A stretch of 64,000 nucleotides of DNA from Verrucomicrobiota bacterium (GTDB lineage Bacteria; Verrucomicrobiota; Verrucomicrobiia; Opitutales; Opitutaceae): positions 124,001 through 188,000 of the forward strand of contig JAEYUW010000047.1 in assembly GCA_023432225.1 (NCBI GenBank). The letters are read 5' to 3'. The position numbers and the translations under genes are program-made. Each line of letters opens with the position of its first letter. Positions within the stretch are counted from its first letter, which is position 1. The notes beneath the pieces were generated by a model. It did not search any database. It was not told the origin of the DNA and saw only the letters and a list, made by a program, of their open reading frames with translations. Shown one piece after another: positions 1 through 7,703 of the stretch.

Positions 1-1753
1 GTTGACCGTGGAGTTCGATCCTACGCCAAGTAATCAAGGCGCGCGAAGATTCATCCGTGGTGCGCTCTAGCTGGCGGATCGCTTCCTCAGCCTCACCAAA
101 GGATCTCCGAGTTAATAGGTCGTCGATCCGCCTCAGTTCCTCCTTCACTTGAAATTCTGATGCTACACTGCGCTGCGCGTTGGCTGTCGAGGAGGCGGGA
201 CGCATTGAACTGGTTAGCGCTTGGGTAGTTTTGGGGGCAAGTTTTGTCGATCTTCCTCGATTCGCCCATTCCGCCATAGTCCCGGGATCGCCTAGGCGCA
301 GCGCCGGATATCGGTTCCGCGCCAGCTGAGCCAAGTCTCCGGCCATCGGCGACTGCACTCGCGCGAGCGCTCGCCAAGCGAATCGAAACGCCTCCGGCGT
401 AGCCTGCTTTGTAGCGAAGTAGTCCATGAGCAAGGAACGGTTCGATTCCGATGGACCATTTAGAACGTCGATTAGCCGGCGCGTGCCAACGGCCCACTGG
501 TCATCGGCGTTCTTGCTGCTTTTCATGAACGATTCAATTTTTGCGAATTCGCCCTGAGCCCCTTGAACGTCGCCGCAGACGAGCAGTCCCTGCACGTATA
601 GAATGCTTGCAGAGATTGGGATCTTCCCGGACGAAGCAGCCTCGGTGTAGGCCGCTTTTAGCCAAGTCGGGTTTTCCAGTTCAACCAAGGCGCGAAAGAG
701 ATAGACGACAGAAGGAAGATCAGACGCGTAGTGGAGAAAGAAGCTTCTGATCAAGTCGGTCGCCCTATCGTGATTCCCAAGCTGAATGAGTGCGACAATC
801 TCGCGAGCCTTGGGAATTGGCCCAAACGGGTCTTTGGCCAGCCAATCAGCGATGGTTGCTTCGACTTGCGCATAGTCTCGCGCGGCGATTCCCAATTCGA
901 GTTGCAAGAGAAAGCGCTCACCTGGAAGGCCAAATTGCTCTGGGGCGCGAAGCACCTCACGCAAAGCCGTCGCGGGGTTTCCGCTGACTAACTGGGCGCG
1001 AGCCCACGCTTGTTCCACGTGAACGCTGAATCCTTCTCCTTTGCTGTTTTCGCGGAGTGCATTGAGTTCTTGGATTTGGCCGAGCTTTTCGAGCGCGACT
1101 GCCTGCCAGCGTAGAGACTCACGGCGCAACTGGTTGGACCCTGATTGCTGTAGCTCTCGGGATGCATCCAAGAGCGTGTCGTAGTCTTGCAGATAAGTCG
1201 TAACTGCAAAAACGAAGTCACAGTATGCTTTCGGTGGCGTGCCGTGTTCGAAGCCGTCCATCGCCAGCTGTTTTGCCCGATGGAGTTGACCGATGCTGGC
1301 GAAGATCTTCGCGAGTTGAAGGCGACCGTTGAAATCCTGCGGACGATACGTGACTCCGCGAACGAGCAGCATCATCCCGGTCGCATAGCGCTTCGCTTTA
1401 ATTTCTGCGATACCTTCATCGATCATCCCTTTCCCGCGCAACGCCCGCAGCTCCGCCCACCGTGTCGGCAGCACGACGTCGAGGTAGCCGACTTGGTTGT
1501 AGGGGTTGCGGCTCCAGATCCCGACAATGACTGCCGCTCCGATGAGATAGGCGGCGAAACTCAGTGAGGCGGTCCAGAGAAGAAGGCCGCGAAAGGAGAA
1601 AACGAGATTCAACCGCCGCGGCGTCTCCCGCCAGTAGTAGCCGAAGAGCTGCCATTTCCAGGATGCGTTGGGCTGTCCGGCGGGCTTCCACACCCAGTGA
1701 AAATGCGGCCGCTTCAGCTGGCCGGTCGGGGCCTGTTCGGTGGAGAGAGCCAT
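1..1753 (-). CDS. Membrane-anchored TPR-like repeat protein, C-terminus beyond window
   Basis: Reading the minus strand from an ATG at 1753-1751 gives 584 codons with no stop to the left edge, so the gene is partial. The protein starts MALSTEQAPTGQLKRPHFHW. A single hydrophobic segment lies around residues 55-79 (LLLWTASLSFAAYLIGAAVI), followed by a long soluble part made of helix-pair-like units of tetratricopeptide type (RLQLAKIFASIGQLHRAKQL, and later ATALREVLRAPEQFG). That suggests an inner-membrane anchor with an extracytoplasmic or cytoplasmic scaffold. The repeat-family assignment is by eye. The start is uncertain because no clear Shine-Dalgarno precedes it and the frame stays open a little upstream. 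The function is unknown. AT-rich codons are more frequent than in the sugar genes, so it belongs to a different transcriptional neighbourhood. Confidence 0.8.
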   Translation of the reverse strand, partial: MALSTEQAPTGQLKRPHFHWVWKPAGQPNASWKWQLFGYYWRETPRRLNLVFSFRGLLLWTASLSFAAYLIGAAVIVGIWSRNPYNQVGYLDVVLPTRWAELRALRGKGMIDEGIAEIKAKRYATGMMLLVRGVTYRPQDFNGRLQLAKIFASIGQLHRAKQLAMDGFEHGTPPKAYCDFVFAVTTYLQDYDTLLDASRELQQSGSNQLRRESLRWQAVALEKLGQIQELNALRENSKGEGFSVHVEQAWARAQLVSGNPATALREVLRAPEQFGLPGERFLLQLELGIAARDYAQVEATIADWLAKDPFGPIPKAREIVALIQLGNHDRATDLIRSFFLHYASDLPSVVYLFRALVELENPTWLKAAYTEAASSGKIPISASILYVQGLLVCGDVQGAQGEFAKIESFMKSSKNADDQWAVGTRRLIDVLNGPSESNRSLLMDYFATKQATPEAFRFAWRALARVQSPMAGDLAQLARNRYPALRLGDPGTMAEWANRGRSTKLAPKTTQALTSSMRPASSTANAQRSVASEFQVKEELRRIDDLLTRRSFGEAEEAIRQLERTTDESSRALITWRRIELHGQ

Positions 1754-2143
1754 TGTCTGCCATTGGGCGCTTCGCGGATTCTCCGCGCAAGAATGATTTT
1801 CCGCAGTTTCGCGCCTGCCGCCTCACTCTCCGTGACGACGCAGGCGCGGGGTGAACCTCGTCGTCTCCCGGTGCCACGGGAGGGAAGCGTCGCGGGAACC
1901 GATCTCCGCCGGTCCGTTTCTCAGGTCTTGCTATGCCTCGCACTGTCCATCCTCACCCTTATCTCGGTCGCGCCGCTTGGATGGCTGCCGCGACGTTTGC
2001 TGCGTTCTGGCTCTGCGCGCCCTGCTGATCCTGGCGGAACACGTCCGTGGCGATACCGGGCCGTAGCCCGCAGTGAATTGAGCTGATTTTCAGCCGGCCG
2101 CACCGTTTTTTGAACGAAACGGCGAGGGACGCATCAAACCCCC

Positions 2144-2233
2144 ATGCCCTTTTACCTCACGGTTTGGTTGTTTGTCGCGGCTTTGGCGGTTTTGGCGTGG
2201 GTGGTAATCGGGGATTGCGAAAAAGGAAAGTAA
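2144..2233 (+). CDS. Possible 29-residue single-pass membrane microprotein
   Basis: ATG at 2144 to TAA at 2233. The product reads MPFYLTVWLFVAALAVLAWV followed by VIGDCEKGK: one continuous hydrophobic helix with a charged C-terminal tail, the usual look of a bacterial membrane microprotein. A purine-rich GAGGGA lies about 14 nt upstream, somewhat far for a ribosome site. No family is recognised. Chance occurrence in GC-rich DNA cannot be excluded. Confidence 0.35.
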   Translation: MPFYLTVWLFVAALAVLAWVVIGDCEKGK

Positions 2234-2363
2234 GCGAGGGCGGGCGGGGCCCCGCGCAAGGGATGACGAACAATCGGCACGCGTTGCGTGTCCGACTTCA
2301 GGCAGATCGCTAAGCTCTCATCAGGCTGCGCTGCACGCTCGGATGGCAGGGGATGATAGCCCC

Positions 2364-2387
2364 TCGGGTTCGATCCCCGACGCGGCC
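2364..2387 (+). other. Orphan tRNA-like T-arm plus 3' acceptor strand
   Basis: A perfect 5-bp stem (TCGGG 2364-2368 with CCCGA 2376-2380) closes a canonical seven-base TTCGATC loop. It is followed by a 7-nt acceptor-like strand CGCGGCC (2381-2387). A hairpin-like AGGGG...CCCCT just upstream could imitate a long variable arm. The 5' partner GGCCGCG is absent at tRNA distance, so this is not an intact tRNA. It may be a 3' tRNA fragment left by an integrative element, or coincidence. Confidence 0.35.
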
Positions 2388-2470
2388 TTCACTTTCTAGG
2401 AATTTGCCCGGTCGTTTGGGCGGGCGCACGCAGGCGCCGTCGCGCAACAAGAACCGGATGACGCGTCGAG

Positions 2471-2626
2471 TCAGCGGTGGTCGGCGACCATGGCCGGCGA
2501 TTCTGCGTTCTCGGTATGGATCTTCGCGACGTAGTAGCCGGTCAGCAGCGGCACGGCGGCCAGCAGAACAAAACCGAACGTGGCGGCGAGAATCTTGGCG
2601 GAGAGCGAGGGCGATTCCGGATTCAT
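2471..2626 (-). CDS. Small single-pass membrane protein (51 aa)
   Basis: ATG at 2626, stop at 2471. The product begins MNPESPSLSAKILAATFGFV and continues into LLAAVPLLTGYYVAK, then a polar tail ending ESPAMVADHR. It has a short polar N-terminus, one transmembrane helix of about 20 residues ending in a positively charged flank, and a hydrophilic tail, consistent with a single-span membrane protein. The frame is also open upstream, but the upstream part is shadow sequence of the kinase remnant, so the internal ATG is preferred. No family is recognised. Context gives no functional hint beyond lying downstream of the sugar transporter run. Confidence 0.5.
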   Translation of the reverse strand: MNPESPSLSAKILAATFGFVLLAAVPLLTGYYVAKIHTENAESPAMVADHR

Positions 2627-2739
2627 GGCGGGTGAGATCGTCGGCCATGATAGCGAAGACCGGCTCGCGTGGATGCGCGCTCTTTGCCGGAAAATCGGCA
2701 ACCTTTGTCGCTTTCGACTGCGACACACGTGGGGGGAGC

Positions 2740-3139
2740 TCAGTCTGGGAGCGTGAAACAGAATCCTGAAGCCAGACCGACGGTGGCTTCGGCCCACCCA
2801 TTGCCGCCATGCCGTTGTCCGATCTTCTGCACGGCAGCCAGGCCGATGCCGGTCCCGGCAAAGGCCCCGCGCGCGTGCAGTCGCTCAAACACGCCGAAAA
2901 GCTTGTTCGAATCCTTCATCTCGAAGCCGACGCCGTTCTTGGTCCGGTTGCGTGACCGTGATCGCCCCGCAGACGACCGCGTGGAAGTTGGCCGGCTCGC
3001 GCTTGGGATCGCTGCGCGTCACGTGGAAGAGCCCGAGAAAAATCGTGCAATAGCTGCAACATGCGGACGCTCTCGCGAGGCAGGCTTTACCGTCGACACC
3101 GACCTCTCGCGCCACGCGCGTCACCTCGGATGCGACCAA
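2740..3139 (-). pseudogene. Decayed hybrid sensor histidine kinase (HAMP piece + HATPase end)
   Basis: On the minus strand, 3139 to about 3080 encodes ASEVTRVAREVGVDGKA, which matches the repeated HAMP signalling units of large NIK1-type hybrid histidine kinases. After an abrupt loss of homology the frame changes, and 2943-2740 encodes 67 residues ending in a stop that carry the C-terminus of a HATPase_c domain: NGVGFEMKDSNKLFGVFERL, then GTGIGLAAVQKI, QRHGGNGWAE and FTLPD. The G2 box is intact, but the N box and the Asp of the G1 box (DNGVGF type) are lost, and most of the kinase is deleted. This is a pseudogene remnant. It starts 42 bp past the stop of the last ABC permease gene, so operon read-through could still transcribe it. 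Confidence 0.8.
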
Positions 3140-3181
3140 CGAGCGTGGTGGGCTGCGCGGCGTTGGGGATTTTCCCGATGC

Positions 3182-4162
3182 CTAGCTGCGCCGAACTACC
3201 GGAAGCCGCACGCGTTGGAGCAGCACAAAAGTGAGCAGCAGCCCGCCCACGACAATGCGCATCCACCACGAACTCAGACGCCCGTCGAAAAGGATGGCGG
3301 CTTGGATGGTGCCAAAGATCAAAACCCCCAGCACGGTGCCGAAAATATGGCCGCGTCCACCGCGCAGCAGCGTGCCGCCGATGACCACCACGGCGATCGC
3401 GTCGAGTTCGAGGCCGATGCCCATGCTCGGGTTGCCGGAACCGGTGTAGAGCGTCGCCACGACGCCTGCCAAGGCGGCGCAGCCGCCGTTCAATGCGTAG
3501 ACGCCGATGCGGGTCGCCGCGACCGGCAAGCCCATGAGCGTGGCCGATTGCTCGTTGCCGCCGACGGCGAAGAGCGCGCGGCCGAACTTGGTGTGATGCG
3601 CGACATTGTAACCGGCGAGCATCACTGACAAAGCGATGAGCACCGTCGAAGGCAGGCCGACCGGTCCCAGCGTCAGCTCGAACGCCGACAACCCGTCATA
3701 CCACGGATGCGCGATGCCCACGGATTCCGTGTTCAACCAGAACGCGGCGCCGCGCATGAAAAACATTCCGGACAGCGTGACGAGGAAGGCCGGCAACTTG
3801 AACAGCTGCATCAACAATCCCATGCCGCCGCCAAACAGCAGCCCGATCGCCACCGCGGCGCTCCACGCCAGCCACGGCGCCACGCCGTGTGCACCGATCA
3901 ACGTCGCCGTGAAGATCGACGAAAAACCGATGACGGATCCGACAGAGAGATCGATGCCGCCCGCGAGGATCACGAGCGTCATGCCGATCGCGGTGATGGC
4001 GAGAAACGCGTTGTCCGCGATGAGATTCACCGCGAGCCGCGTGGAGAAAAAGCCCTCGTAGAGGAACGAGGCCGTCGCAAACAGGGCGACGAAGATCAGG
4101 GCCGTGACGAACAGCGGTGAGCCGAGGAGGCTGGCGACGGGCTTCGGTTGGTTGGGCTTCAC
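3182..4162 (-). CDS. yjfF: Sugar ABC transporter permease, YjfF-like
   Basis: A 326-residue inner-membrane permease of the ribose/galactofuranose (BPD_transp_2) family. It forms half of the channel of the importer encoded just upstream. About eight to ten hydrophobic helices are visible, with the family hallmarks AITAIGMTLVILAGGIDLSV near residue 50, SGMFFMRG in the middle and AVVVIGGTLLRGGRG near residue 260. The N-terminal NAFLAITAIGMT and C-terminal FDGRLSSWW segments resemble E. coli YjfF in particular. The start is the GTG at 4162, chosen because it overlaps the upstream permease stop as GTGA, the usual coupled arrangement. The open frame extends to 4486, but that part is shadow. It is the last gene of the transporter set. 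Confidence 0.9.
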   Translation of the reverse strand: MKPNQPKPVASLLGSPLFVTALIFVALFATASFLYEGFFSTRLAVNLIADNAFLAITAIGMTLVILAGGIDLSVGSVIGFSSIFTATLIGAHGVAPWLAWSAAVAIGLLFGGGMGLLMQLFKLPAFLVTLSGMFFMRGAAFWLNTESVGIAHPWYDGLSAFELTLGPVGLPSTVLIALSVMLAGYNVAHHTKFGRALFAVGGNEQSATLMGLPVAATRIGVYALNGGCAALAGVVATLYTGSGNPSMGIGLELDAIAVVVIGGTLLRGGRGHIFGTVLGVLIFGTIQAAILFDGRLSSWWMRIVVGGLLLTFVLLQRVRLPVVRRS

Positions 4163-5202
4163 ACCGCGCCTCCTTTTCGACCGAACACGCCGCGCAGTCG
4201 CGCGCGCAGTTCCTCGGATTGAATCAAGCACACGGCGACAATGACGATCGCCTTCGGCACCGGTGCGATGGCCGGCGGCACGCCGCGGTAATACATGGTC
4301 GTGGCCAGCGTCTGAATCAGCACGGCGCCGAGGAACGTGCCGAGCAGCGTAAAGCGTCCGCCGGTAAGCGCGGTGCCGCCGACCACGACGGCGAAGATCG
4401 CGTCGAGCTCGGCGTTCTCGCCGGCGCGATTGGCGTCGGCCGCGCGGATGTTCGCTGCGGTGAGCACGCCCGCAAAGCCGGCGCACACGCCGGAAAACAC
4501 GTAGGTGAGGGCCTTGATGCGCTCGGCCGACAGGCCGACGAAGCGACTCGCCGTTTCATTGTCGCCCACGGCCTCGATGAAGAGGCCGGCCGCCGTCTTG
4601 CGCAGCAGGAAGTGCGTGGCGAGGAATGCCGCGGCGACGAGCAGCGGCGCAACCGGCAGTCCGAGCAGATAGCCGTTGGCAAGGAACTCGAAACCGGCGT
4701 GCGAGAAGATGATGACCTGTCCGCCCGAGATCAGTTGCGCGATGCCGCGACCGGCGACCATCAGGATCAGCGTGGCGACGATCGGCTGCAGCCCCACGCG
4801 CGCCACGAGGACGCCGTTGACGCCGCCCGCCAGCGCGCCGACGCCAAGGGCCGCGGCGAGAGTCAGGACGAGTCCGCCGCCTTGGCCGATCACGAGCGCG
4901 CAAACTGCGCCGGAGATCGCGACGATGGAGCCAACCGACAGATCGACGCCGCCCGTGGCGATGACAAGCGTCATGCCGAGCGCGAGGAGCGTCGTGCGCG
5001 AGCCCTGCAACAGGATATCGATCGGCACGCCGTAAACGTGACCATCGCGCCAGCCGAGATTCAGAAACCCCGGATCGGCGAAGAGGTTGACCGCGAGGAG
5101 TGCGACGATCCCCGCCAGCAGCCAGGCGTGGTGGCGCATGTTGACCAGGCGGTTGGGGGCAGCAGCGCCCACCGCGGAAGACTTCTTAGGCGCGTCATTC
5201 AT
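4159..5202 (-). CDS. ytfT: Sugar ABC transporter permease, YtfT-like
   Basis: A 347-residue inner-membrane permease, the second channel subunit next to the YjfF-like protein. The N-terminal cytoplasmic leader is followed by multiple hydrophobic helices. The family signature LALGMTLVIATGGVDLSVGS is at about residue 70 and VVVGGTALTGGRFTLLGT at about residue 275. Its start (ATG 5202) overlaps the end of the ATPase gene by 8 bp, and its own stop overlaps the next permease by 4 bp, so the three membrane-complex genes are translationally coupled. Two permeases with one double ATPase is the YtfQRT-YjfF architecture rather than the single-permease RbsABC layout. Confidence 0.9.
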   Translation of the reverse strand: MNDAPKKSSAVGAAAPNRLVNMRHHAWLLAGIVALLAVNLFADPGFLNLGWRDGHVYGVPIDILLQGSRTTLLALGMTLVIATGGVDLSVGSIVAISGAVCALVIGQGGGLVLTLAAALGVGALAGGVNGVLVARVGLQPIVATLILMVAGRGIAQLISGGQVIIFSHAGFEFLANGYLLGLPVAPLLVAAAFLATHFLLRKTAAGLFIEAVGDNETASRFVGLSAERIKALTYVFSGVCAGFAGVLTAANIRAADANRAGENAELDAIFAVVVGGTALTGGRFTLLGTFLGAVLIQTLATTMYYRGVPPAIAPVPKAIVIVAVCLIQSEELRARLRGVFGRKGGAV

Positions 5203-6706
5203 GGCCGGACATCACGCGCATCAGTTTAGCGGTCGTCAGCTCGGGGCCGGCAGGGACTTCGCCGGCGAGCCGTCGCTCGCGCATCACGAGCACGCGGCCG
5301 CAGGTGCGGACGATCGACTCGATTTCGGAGGAAATGAGCAGGACGGAGAGTCCTTGTGCGCGGAGTTGCTCGACCAACTGCTCGATCTCGGCCTTCGCGC
5401 CGACGTCGATGCCGCGCGTCGGCTCGTCGAGAATGATCAACTCGGGCTGCGTCGCGAGCCAGCGGGCGAGGAGCACCTTCTGCTGATTGCCGCCGGAGAG
5501 ATTTTTGATGGGCGTCTCGGCGCTCGCGGTCTTGATGCGCAGCGCGGCGATGTAGTGCGTGCAGAGCTTTTCCTGCTGCGTGCGGCTGAGCGTGCGCCAG
5601 AGGCCCTGCTTGGCCTGCAACGCGATGATCAGGTTTTCGCGCACGGACAGGTTCGGCAGGATGCCCTCTGTTTTGCGATCTTCGGAGCAGAACGCGAAGC
5701 CGAGCTTCACGGCGTCGCGCGGACTCGCCACGCGCACAGCGGCGCCGCCATGGAGGAGCGTGCCAGCGTCCGGCCGGTCGATGCCGAAGAGCAGGCGCGC
5801 GGTCTCGGTGCGGCCGGAGCCGAGGAGGCCGGCAAGGCCCGTGACTTCGCCCCGACGGAGCGTGAGGCTCGCCCCCAATACGGCGCCGCGGCGCGCGAGA
5901 CCGGTGGCGGTGAGGAGTGGCGCGCTGTCGATCGCGGCGGTGGCGGTCGTCGCGGTGCGGCCGGCTTCGTCCTTCACTTCATGCCCGAGCATGTGGCTGA
6001 CGAGTTGCAGGCGCGGCAGTTCCGCCGCGGGAAATTCGCCGACGAGCTGACCGTTGCGGAGAACGGTGATGCGGTCGCTGACGGCGTAGACCTGATCGAG
6101 GAAATGCGTGACGAAGACGATGCCGAGGCCTTGCGCGCGGAGCTGGCGCATGACGCCGAAGAGCTCGGCAACTTCCTTCTCGTCGAGGCTGGCGGTCGGT
6201 TCGTCGAGCACGAGCAGGCGCGCCTTCAAATCGAGCGCGCGGGCGATCGCGACCATCTGCTGGAGCGCGACGGAGAGGGAGCCGAGCTCGGCGTCGACGT
6301 CGCACTCGATCTCGAGTCGCGCGAGGGCTTCGCGCGCGCGTCGGCGGAGGGCGCGCCAGTTGATGAAGCCGAATTTTCCCGGTTGGCGGCCGAGGCCGAT
6401 ATTTTCCGCGACGGAGAGCGCGGGGATCAGATTCACCTCCTGGTAAACGGTGCTGATGCCGGCGGCTTCGGCGTCTTTCGGCGATGAAGGCGTCAACCGC
6501 TGGCCGGCGAGGGTGATCGTGCCTTCGTCGGGTGTGTGCACTCCCGTGAGGACTTTGATGAGCGTCGACTTGCCGGCGCCGTTCTCGCCCATCAGCGCGT
6601 GGATCTCGCCCGCGCGGACGTTGAAGTCCACGCCGCTGAGCGCGGTGACGCCGCGGAAGCGTTTGGTGATGCCGCGGAGGGCGAGGAGGGGCGAGTGGTC
6701 GGGCAA
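5195..6706 (-). CDS. ytfR: Double-domain sugar ABC transporter ATPase, YtfR-like
   Basis: A 503-residue cytoplasmic ATPase with two fused nucleotide-binding domains, typical of the RbsA/MglA/YtfR family. Domain 1 carries Walker A GENGAGKST near residue 40 and Walker B LLVLDEPTAS, but a weak signature loop. Domain 2 carries a degenerate Walker A (GLLGSGRTE), a canonical signature LSGGNQQK and Walker B LIILDEPTRGID. This asymmetry, with one competent composite site, is normal for the family. It powers uptake through the two downstream permeases. A 64-bp gap containing a REPIN separates it from the binding-protein gene upstream. Confidence 0.93.
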   Translation of the reverse strand: MPDHSPLLALRGITKRFRGVTALSGVDFNVRAGEIHALMGENGAGKSTLIKVLTGVHTPDEGTITLAGQRLTPSSPKDAEAAGISTVYQEVNLIPALSVAENIGLGRQPGKFGFINWRALRRRAREALARLEIECDVDAELGSLSVALQQMVAIARALDLKARLLVLDEPTASLDEKEVAELFGVMRQLRAQGLGIVFVTHFLDQVYAVSDRITVLRNGQLVGEFPAAELPRLQLVSHMLGHEVKDEAGRTATTATAAIDSAPLLTATGLARRGAVLGASLTLRRGEVTGLAGLLGSGRTETARLLFGIDRPDAGTLLHGGAAVRVASPRDAVKLGFAFCSEDRKTEGILPNLSVRENLIIALQAKQGLWRTLSRTQQEKLCTHYIAALRIKTASAETPIKNLSGGNQQKVLLARWLATQPELIILDEPTRGIDVGAKAEIEQLVEQLRAQGLSVLLISSEIESIVRTCGRVLVMRERRLAGEVPAGPELTTAKLMRVMSGHE

Positions 6707-6710
6707 GAGA

Positions 6711-6766
6711 GTAGCGCAGGCGTCTCGCCTGCAAATTGAACGAGGCAGGCGGGACGCCTGCGCTAC
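6711..6766. repeat. REPIN, GTAGCGCAGGC family
   Basis: Two inverted REP hairpins, each with foot GTAG and stem GCAGGC/GCCTGC, fill the gap between the ytfQ-like and ytfR-like genes. In transcribed orientation it sits right after the binding-protein stop codon. REP elements there (as in E. coli malE-malF) are known to protect upstream mRNA, which would favour excess binding protein over ATPase. Confidence 0.85.
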
Positions 6767-6770
6767 TTAT

Positions 6771-7703
6771 TCAATACTGCCGCGTCGGCAGCGCCGCGGC
6801 GGCGTTGGTGGCGTCGAAAAGCTCGTCCTTGTTGTAGGATTTCTTCGGCACGGTCTCGCCGGCGAGGATCTTGGCGACGGTATCGTAAACCTTGGGCCCA
6901 AACAACGGGTTGCACTCGACGGTGCAGTTGAGGCGGCCGTCGGCGACGGCTTTCACGGCTTCGCGGATGGCATCGATGCTGACGATCACGATGTCCTTGC
7001 CGGGCTTGAGGCCGGCTTCCTCGATGGCCTGCGCGGCGCCGAGGGCCATGTCGTCGTTGTGCGCGTAGACGATCTGGATGGCTTTGCCGTGTTTTTTTAG
7101 GAATGCCTCCATGACCTGCTTGCCGCCGCTGCGCTCGAAGTTGCCGCTCTGCGAATCGATGATCTTGAGGTCGGGGTAATTCTTCAGCGCGTCGGCGAAG
7201 GCTTTGCGGCGCTCGTTCGCCGGAGCGGAGCCGGGCGTGCCTTGGAGTTCGACGATGCTGCCTTTGCCGCCGGTGTGCTTTGCGAGCCAGTCGGCGGCCA
7301 TGCGGCCTTCCTCGTAGAAGTCGGAGCCGATGAAGCAGGTGAAGAGCGATTCGTCGGCGGTGTTGATGGTGCGGTCGGTGAGGATGACCGGAATCTTGGC
7401 GCGCTTGGCTTCGCGGAGGACGGGGTCCCAGCCGGTCTCGACGATCGGCGCGATGACGATGGCGTCGACGCCTTGCGTGATGAAGGAGCGGACGGCGCGG
7501 ATCTGGTTCTCCTGTTTGCCTTGGGCATCGGAGAACTTGAGCTCGATGCCACGCTTCGCGGCTTCGGACTTCATCGATTCGGAATTGGCGGTGCGCCAGG
7601 CGCTCTCGGCGCCAGTTTGCGCGAAGCCGATGCGGAGCGGTTTGGCCGCAAGGACTAGCGGAAGGGCCAGCGCGGCCAGAAAGACAGTGCGGAGGGATTT
7701 CAT
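6771..7703 (-). CDS. ytfQ: Periplasmic sugar-binding protein, YtfQ-like (furanose ABC importer)
   Basis: A 310-residue secreted binding protein with a signal peptide (MKSLRTVFLAALALPLVLAA). It is a Peripla_BP_4 fold closely resembling E. coli YtfQ, the galactofuranose receptor: IGFAQTGAESAWRTANSESM, KQENQIRAVRSFITQGVDAI, VYAHNDDMALGAAQAIEEAG and LKPGKDIVIVSIDAIREAVK line up with the YtfQ pattern. It captures a sugar, probably a furanose, in the periplasm and delivers it to the YtfT/YjfF permeases. Its start overlaps the isomerase-like gene's stop by 4 bp. The exact ligand cannot be read from sequence; galactofuranose is the reference, and arabinofuranose would fit the pectin context. Confidence 0.9.
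   Translation of the reverse strand: MKSLRTVFLAALALPLVLAAKPLRIGFAQTGAESAWRTANSESMKSEAAKRGIELKFSDAQGKQENQIRAVRSFITQGVDAIVIAPIVETGWDPVLREAKRAKIPVILTDRTINTADESLFTCFIGSDFYEEGRMAADWLAKHTGGKGSIVELQGTPGSAPANERRKAFADALKNYPDLKIIDSQSGNFERSGGKQVMEAFLKKHGKAIQIVYAHNDDMALGAAQAIEEAGLKPGKDIVIVSIDAIREAVKAVADGRLNCTVECNPLFGPKVYDTVAKILAGETVPKKSYNKDELFDATNAAAALPTRQY

Larger units (their letters stand above)
1754..2739. other. Gene-poor, degenerate intergenic stretch
   Basis: Nearly 1 kb separates the TPR-like gene from the kinase remnant. It holds no ORF with clear homology. What can be seen is a 29-codon membrane-type ORF (2144-2233, plus), a 51-codon membrane-type ORF (2471-2626, minus), a 31-codon ORF at 1933-2028 of doubtful value, and an isolated tRNA-like T-arm at 2364-2387. 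Together with the decayed histidine kinase next to it, this looks like a scar of past insertion and deletion. Confidence 0.5.

Noticed and set aside
1933..2028. 31-codon plus-strand ORF with a hydrophobic segment
   Set aside because: Low complexity, ends in CAPC, no ribosome site and no context; not distinguishable from chance.
2300..2387. Intact tRNA or tmRNA at the T-arm
   Set aside because: No matching 5' acceptor strand, D-arm or anticodon arm at the required distance; only the T-arm is convincing.
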